Positions 6,749-10,733 of a DNA stretch of 10,733 bases are shown here, one piece after another. The stretch covers positions 1 through 10,733 of the forward strand of contig JABMRH010000216.1 in assembly GCA_013202725.1 (NCBI GenBank), written 5' to 3'. Position 1 is the first letter of the stretch. Every line of letters starts with the position of its first letter. The translations under genes were made by a program, and so were the position numbers. The DNA is from Desulfobacteraceae bacterium. Lineage in GTDB: Bacteria > Desulfobacterota > Desulfobacteria > Desulfobacterales > ETH-SRB1. The notes under the pieces are model-generated. The model saw nothing but the letters and a program-made list of their open reading frames with translations. It did not search any database and was not told where the DNA came from.

Positions 6749-9033
6749 TTTTTTTCAGTCGCTCTCTCATCCTTTACGGCTATTCCACGAGCTGTCAATT
6801 GATCACGAATTCTGTCGGCAAGGCCCCAATTTTTTTCCATCCTGGCCTTATCTCTTTGCTTAATCAGGCTTTGGATTTCAGGATCGGAAAGCTCGGTTCC
6901 AAAGTCGAATATTTTCAGCACCGAATCTATATTTCGAAAAGCATCCACAACCCGCAGGGCGCCAATCGGATCAATCATTTTCTTTAGTATAAGGATATTT
7001 ATCTGTTTGATAATTTTAAAAATAGAGGCCATTGCCGCTGAAATGTTCAGGTCATGATCCATGGCTTCGGCAAAACCGTGCTTGATATTGTATAGAAGCT
7101 GATCCAGTTCAGGATATGGAGCGCCCTCTTCTATGTTGAGCAGGGCATGCATGAATGAATCAAGCCTTTTCAGAGAATGTTTGGCGCCGTCAAGCCTGTC
7201 AATGGACAAGGTTACAGGTTTGCTGTAATGGCTTGCAATAAGCCAGTATCTGATAACCCTGCCGGAATAGCCTCTCGCGTTTAAATCCGCAAGTGTGCTA
7301 CCGGCCTTATTTTCATCCATTTTTTTGCCGTTAATCAATACCCTGTCGCAATGCAGCCAGTATTTTGCCAGGGGTTTTCCTGTAACAGCTCCGGCTATTG
7401 CCATTTCATTTTCATGATGCGGAAATACAAGCTCCCTGCTGCTTGTATGGATATCAAAACTTTCACCAAGATATTTCATGGATATGGCCGCGCATTGAAG
7501 ATGCCACGAGGGACGAACATTGCCCCATCCTGTTTTGACATATATTCCCCTTTTCAGTTCCGAAAGCTTAGACCTTTTCAGGAGTGTGAAGTCCCTTGGA
7601 TTGTCCTTTTCATATTCATCGAGATCTACAGTGGCGCCGAGCCTTATCTTATCTATATTTATACCCGACAGCCTGCCGTAATCGGAAAAGCGGGAAATAT
7701 CGAAGTATATGGAATGAAGTTTTTCATATGCAAAGCCTTTGTTGACAAGTTTTTCAGCCAGGGAAACCATATCTTCGACATGTTCGCTTGCCCTGGGATA
7801 TTTATCGGCAGGCTTTATATTTAAGGCCTTTAGATCCGTTATAAACGACTCGATATGTTTGCCGGTGAATTCAGAGAGGCTAAGGCCTGCTTTTTCAGAA
7901 CCATTTATGGTCTTATCATCCATGTCCGTAATATTCATGATATGGGTTACGGAGTAGTTTCTGTATTCAAGATACCGGCACAGCAGGTCGGCAAAAACAA
8001 AACGCCGGCATTCTCCCATGCCGATCCTGACATTTGCCGTAGGGCCGCAGGAGTATATTCCAACCTTTCCGGCAAGAATCGGCCTAAAAGGCTCTTTGCT
8101 TTTGCTCATGGTGTTGAACAGTCGCAACTTAGCCATGTCTCGTGCATCGAAAAGGGGTGTGCTCAGGTATCGCTCCCCTCCATCCGGAAATATTACTACA
8201 ATCGTGCCCTCGGCCATAGTTTTGGCCTCTTTTCGGGCAATAACCATGGCCGCGCCGCTGCTCATGCCTGCAAAGATTCCTTCCTCCTTTGCAAGACGTC
8301 TCGTCATTTCAAAGGCCTCTTCGTCGTCGATATTTACTTTTTTGTCGAGTAGTTTTTTATCAAATATTTCCGGACGATAAGCCTCCTTCATATTCTTTAA
8401 TCCCTGGATTTTATGATTAAGGTACGGCTCGACGCCGACTATGCAGATATCGGGATTATATTCTTTCAGCCTTTTTGAAAGGCCCATAACGGTTCCTGTT
8501 GTGCCCATTGTAGCGACAACCATTGTAACCTTTCCAGTGGTCTGCTCCCAGATTTCTTCTGCAGTACCATAGTAGTGGGCTTGCCAGTTGGCCGGATTAT
8601 TAAACTGATCCGTCATAAAATAGATTTCCGGATTTTCGCGAGCCAGGCGATAGGCCTCCTCTATGGCGCCGTCCGTGCCGAGATGGCTTGGGGTAAGCAA
8701 AATGTCTGCGCCGCGAGCCTTCAGGATCTTCTGCCGTTCAACACTTGCCGATCCAGACATGGTCAGCAGAAGTTTATATCCTTTGATAGAGCATACCAAG
8801 GCAAGTCCGATACCGGTATTTCCGCTTGTTGCTTCTATAACGGTCTTGTTCATGGTTAGCTCGCCCGATTTTTCCCCGTCTTTAATCATGAAAAGGGCGG
8901 CCCTGTCCTTAATGGAACCTCCGGGATTAAAATATTCGAGCTTTGCCAGGATTTTTACCTTAGGATTCGGATTGAGCCTTTTTATTTCAACAAGTGGTGT
9001 GTTTCCTATGGTATCTAATATTGAATAGTTCAT
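6745..9033 (-). CDS. Fusion of cysteine synthase (CysM-like) and cysteinyl-tRNA synthetase-like domain
   Basis: A single 762-residue reading frame holds two full-length enzymes. Residues 1-297 are a PLP-dependent cysteine synthase: Schiff-base Lys42 in GGSIKDRAA, TSGNTG (69-74), phosphate loop MGTTGT (176-181), SSG (258-260). The MGTTGT loop, DQFNNP and closing ERYLST resemble CysM more than CysK. From about residue 303 follows a CysRS-like region of E. coli CysRS length (about 460). It keeps the zinc/cysteine-thiol ligands Cys329, Cys514, His539 and Glu543, plus Trp510 and NITDMDDK (367-374). However, HIGH is lost: by gapless alignment 338-341 read GMGE, and no histidine is near. KMSKS reads KMDEN (571-575), losing the second lysine. 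The C-terminal GTxW segment also seems absent. Expected role is making cysteine and binding or charging it; true tRNA charging is uncertain. It follows tmk by 13 bp without a clear ribosome binding site. Confidence 0.9.
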   Translation of the reverse strand: MNYSILDTIGNTPLVEIKRLNPNPKVKILAKLEYFNPGGSIKDRAALFMIKDGEKSGELTMNKTVIEATSGNTGIGLALVCSIKGYKLLLTMSGSASVERQKILKARGADILLTPSHLGTDGAIEEAYRLARENPEIYFMTDQFNNPANWQAHYYGTAEEIWEQTTGKVTMVVATMGTTGTVMGLSKRLKEYNPDICIVGVEPYLNHKIQGLKNMKEAYRPEIFDKKLLDKKVNIDDEEAFEMTRRLAKEEGIFAGMSSGAAMVIARKEAKTMAEGTIVVIFPDGGERYLSTPLFDARDMAKLRLFNTMSKSKEPFRPILAGKVGIYSCGPTANVRIGMGECRRFVFADLLCRYLEYRNYSVTHIMNITDMDDKTINGSEKAGLSLSEFTGKHIESFITDLKALNIKPADKYPRASEHVEDMVSLAEKLVNKGFAYEKLHSIYFDISRFSDYGRLSGINIDKIRLGATVDLDEYEKDNPRDFTLLKRSKLSELKRGIYVKTGWGNVRPSWHLQCAAISMKYLGESFDIHTSSRELVFPHHENEMAIAGAVTGKPLAKYWLHCDRVLINGKKMDENKAGSTLADLNARGYSGRVIRYWLIASHYSKPVTLSIDRLDGAKHSLKRLDSFMHALLNIEEGAPYPELDQLLYNIKHGFAEAMDHDLNISAAMASIFKIIKQINILILKKMIDPIGALRVVDAFRNIDSVLKIFDFGTELSDPEIQSLIKQRDKARMEKNWGLADRIRDQLTARGIAVKDERATEKK

Positions 9034-9046
9034 TGTTTTTTTTGAG

Positions 9047-9679
9047 TTAAGAGAGTTTGGTTGTCAATGCATTAATTATCTGTTGCTTAACCTGATTTTC
9101 GCTTTTTGATGCATCTATTACACGAAACCGCTCGGGCTCAAGACGCGCAAGCTCAAGGTAGCCTGCTCTGATTTTTTCATGAAATAAAAGGGTTTCCTTT
9201 TCAAACCTGGTTTCTTCCCCGCTTCTTGAGCCGTTATCAATCTGTTTCCATGCCCGTGAAAGGCCGATTTCAGGCAAAAGATCGAGCAGGATAGTAATAT
9301 CCGGTTTTAAGCCGGCAACCGTCATATTGTGCAATCCGGTTATCAGGTCTATGTCGAGACCTCGCGCATAACCTTGATAAACCAGCGTGGCATCGAAAAA
9401 ACGGTCGCATATTATTGTTTTACCTTCAGATAAAGCAGGATTTATCAGTTCTTTTATATGTTGCACCCTGTCCGAACAATACAAAAGAAGCTCACATACA
9501 GGCTCCATATCCCTATTTTCCGGATCAAGGAGGATCGACCGGATTTTTTTTCCGATTTTTGTACCACCCGGCTCCCTTGTAACCACACAGTCATAGCCCT
9601 TGTTCTCAAGAAATTCGACTATATTTTTTATCTGTGTTGTTTTGCCCGAGCCTTCTATTCCTTCAAGAGTGATAAACAT
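9047..9679 (-). CDS. tmk: Thymidylate kinase
   Basis: Phosphorylates dTMP to dTDP with ATP, an essential step of dTTP supply. The 210-residue length is normal. The P-loop is GIEGSGKTT (7-15). TREPGGT (34-40), CDRFFDATLVYQGYARGL (91-108, the DR(Y/F) and dTMP-binding region) and a LID-like segment around 140-160 (RAWKQIDNGSRSGEETRFE) are all in order. The start ATG lies five bases after the yhaM-like stop. No Shine-Dalgarno is evident because an A/T-rich stretch precedes the start, so coupling to the upstream gene is likely. Confidence 0.96.
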   Translation of the reverse strand: MFITLEGIEGSGKTTQIKNIVEFLENKGYDCVVTREPGGTKIGKKIRSILLDPENRDMEPVCELLLYCSDRVQHIKELINPALSEGKTIICDRFFDATLVYQGYARGLDIDLITGLHNMTVAGLKPDITILLDLLPEIGLSRAWKQIDNGSRSGEETRFEKETLLFHEKIRAGYLELARLEPERFRVIDASKSENQVKQQIINALTTKLS

Positions 9680-9684
9680 ATTTT

Positions 9685-10644
9685 TTATTTTTTGCCGATA
9701 TAAAAATGGCGTTCCAGTAATTTATGATAGGAAGTCCAGGTTTCATTCGGATCTTCGTGTGCTATAAATTCGCGAATGCAGTTAACCTTGGAATCTATTT
9801 CGTCAATATAGTTCAGCAATACGGCTTCTATTGTTTTTGGCGGTTCCGGCGACCCGAATTCTCTGATTCCATGATGACTCACAATAAGATGCTTTAGTAA
9901 AACAGCCTGTTCTTCCGGAAACCCATTAATTTTTTTAAGCTTTTCATCAAGCATTTCAATTCCGATAACAATATGATTAAGAAGCCTGCCTTTAATCGAA
10001 TAGTCAATGCTGAATTTATAATCGAATTCAATTGTCTTGCCGATATCATGAAGAACTGCGCCTGTAAGAAGGAGATCCCTATCAATTCCCGTGTAATATT
10101 CTTTGTAATGCCCTGCAATTTTATTGGCCAGAATTGCTGTAGAAAGGGTATGCTCAAGCAGGCCTCCAAGATAGGCATGGTGCATTTTTTTTGCCGCAGG
10201 AGCGGTTTTAAATTTGCGAACAAAATCTTCGTCATCCCAGAAGGCTTCAAGCAGCTCCTTTAAATAGCCGGTTTCTATAGAGGCGGTTATTTTTAACAGG
10301 CGCATATACATATCATCGATATTAAGATCGGTTGCAGGAATAAAGTCTGACGGATTTACCGAGTCAGGCGAAACAGCCGCCATTGTTTTCACGCCAAGCT
10401 GAAGCATTCCCCTGTATTCTGAAATTTTCCCCTTGATATTTACAAAACCGCCTGCAGTCATACCGGAGGCTATCTGATCGACATTATCCCACACTACCCC
10501 CTTTATGCTTCCGCTTTTATCGGAGACAGTGATATTTAAAAAATTTTTTCCATCCTTTTTCTGAGACAGAGTCTTTTCCGACAACACAAAAATGTCATCA
10601 ACAGCATCGCCGGCCTTGATTGTATTTATAAACTGCTTTTTCAT
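9685..10644 (-). CDS. YhaM-like 3'-5' exoribonuclease (OB-fold plus HD domain)
   Basis: The 319-residue protein matches the YhaM layout: an N-terminal OB-fold nucleic-acid-binding domain (about 15-92, with LNITVSDKSGSIKGVVWDN) followed by an HD metal-dependent hydrolase domain. Metal-ligand candidates are His165 (GGLLEHTL), His199-Asp200 (LHDIGK), His224 (NHIVIG), His257/His258 (SHHG) and Asp281/Asp284. YhaM of Bacillus and relatives degrades RNA (and single-stranded DNA) 3' ends. The start is ATG at 10644 with only a weak upstream ggtg. It is the first complete gene of the minus-strand cluster and is tightly linked to tmk. Family assignment is good; the exact substrate is inferred. Confidence 0.88.
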   Translation of the reverse strand: MKKQFINTIKAGDAVDDIFVLSEKTLSQKKDGKNFLNITVSDKSGSIKGVVWDNVDQIASGMTAGGFVNIKGKISEYRGMLQLGVKTMAAVSPDSVNPSDFIPATDLNIDDMYMRLLKITASIETGYLKELLEAFWDDEDFVRKFKTAPAAKKMHHAYLGGLLEHTLSTAILANKIAGHYKEYYTGIDRDLLLTGAVLHDIGKTIEFDYKFSIDYSIKGRLLNHIVIGIEMLDEKLKKINGFPEEQAVLLKHLIVSHHGIREFGSPEPPKTIEAVLLNYIDEIDSKVNCIREFIAHEDPNETWTSYHKLLERHFYIGKK

Positions 10645-10671
10645 ACTGCAACACCATATTTAAATTTGTGG

Positions 10672-10717
10672 TAATTATTCAGCCACAGAATTACGCTGAT
10701 CATCACTGATATTTTTT
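10672..10717 (-). repeat. Dispersed tail repeat, right copy (inverted)
   Basis: Reverse complement of 316-361 with four differences by eye, clustered in the segment gatcg versus attct plus the stop codon (TAG versus TAA). It forms the end of the partial gene described separately. Confidence 0.8.
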
Positions 10718-10733
10718 ACAAAAACTCCATCTC
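10675..10733 (-). CDS. Partial gene: C-terminal tail, possibly GxxExxY-like
   Basis: On the minus strand, an open frame enters from the right edge and ends at TAA (10677-10675), reading DGVFVKNISDDQRNSVAE. The NISDDQR-x-SVAE ending matches the end of the GxxExxY relic at the left edge. Only about 18 residues are inside the window, so it may be the end of an intact gene or another fragment. It stops about 30 bp before the yhaM-like start. Confidence 0.45.
   Translation of the reverse strand, partial: DGVFVKNISDDQRNSVAE

Noticed and set aside
8014..8028. Reading RIGM (336-339) as the HIGH motif
   Set aside because: It needs a two-residue shift and a compensating gap; the gapless alignment from the zinc cysteine to RYL puts GMGE there. 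Both readings lack the histidines.
7351..8380. Plus-strand open frames opposite the Cys fusion gene
   Set aside because: They overlap strongly conserved minus-strand domains and show no family features.
6745..9033. Fusion as a frameshift or assembly artefact joining two genes
   Set aside because: The frame is continuous, both domains are full length and the linker is short and clean; there is no sign of a lost stop or an indel.
1..10733. CRISPR arrays, tRNA or rRNA genes
   Set aside because: No regularly spaced repeats and no tRNA- or rRNA-like sequence were seen on either strand by eye.

Overview
The window looks like a chromosomal segment of an anaerobic, probably sulfate-reducing or syntrophic bacterium of the Desulfobacterota type. 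This is inferred from four things: a long-form PPi-dependent phosphofructokinase, a small acidic 2[4Fe-4S] ferredoxin, a CheD/CheB/diguanylate cyclase group, and a cysteine synthase fused to a cysteinyl-tRNA synthetase domain. No 16S or other taxonomic marker is present, so the assignment is tentative.

Layout. Positions 1-376 hold no intact gene. They contain decayed dispersed repeats and the C-terminal end of a GxxExxY-family protein. Positions 377-2973 (plus strand) hold cheD, cheB and a receiver-GGDEF diguanylate cyclase, closely spaced. Positions 2960-5056 (minus) hold a 698-residue PPi-phosphofructokinase whose stop overlaps that of the cyclase gene inside a 14-bp perfect palindrome. Positions 5057-5424 are intergenic, with alternative hairpins, a relic dispersed repeat and a 94-bp MITE-like element inside a larger inverted repeat. 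Positions 5425-10644 (minus) hold, in transcription order, yhaM-like exonuclease, tmk, the cysteine synthase-CysRS fusion, an uncharacterised 340-residue protein and a ferredoxin. The first four of these are nearly contiguous; the ferredoxin sits behind a 112-bp gap with its own promoter-like sequence. A partial gene tail (10675-10733, minus) closes the window and repeats, in inverted orientation, the tail of the GxxExxY relic at the left end.

How the genes fit together. CheD (receptor deamidase) and CheB (receptor methylesterase/deamidase) tune chemoreceptors, and the adjacent cyclase probably links the same signalling unit to c-di-GMP. CheA, CheW, CheR and receptors are not in the window. 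PPi-phosphofructokinase serves reversible glycolysis/gluconeogenesis. The minus-strand cluster combines housekeeping functions (dTMP phosphorylation, RNA 3' processing, cysteine synthesis and possibly charging).

The most notable object is the 762-residue fusion. Its CysM-like half has the usual PLP motifs. Its CysRS-like half keeps all four zinc ligands that grip the cysteine thiol, but both class I ATP-site signatures are degraded: HIGH reads GMGE in a gapless alignment and KMSKS reads KMDEN. It may therefore be a diverged or repurposed CysRS rather than an ordinary one.
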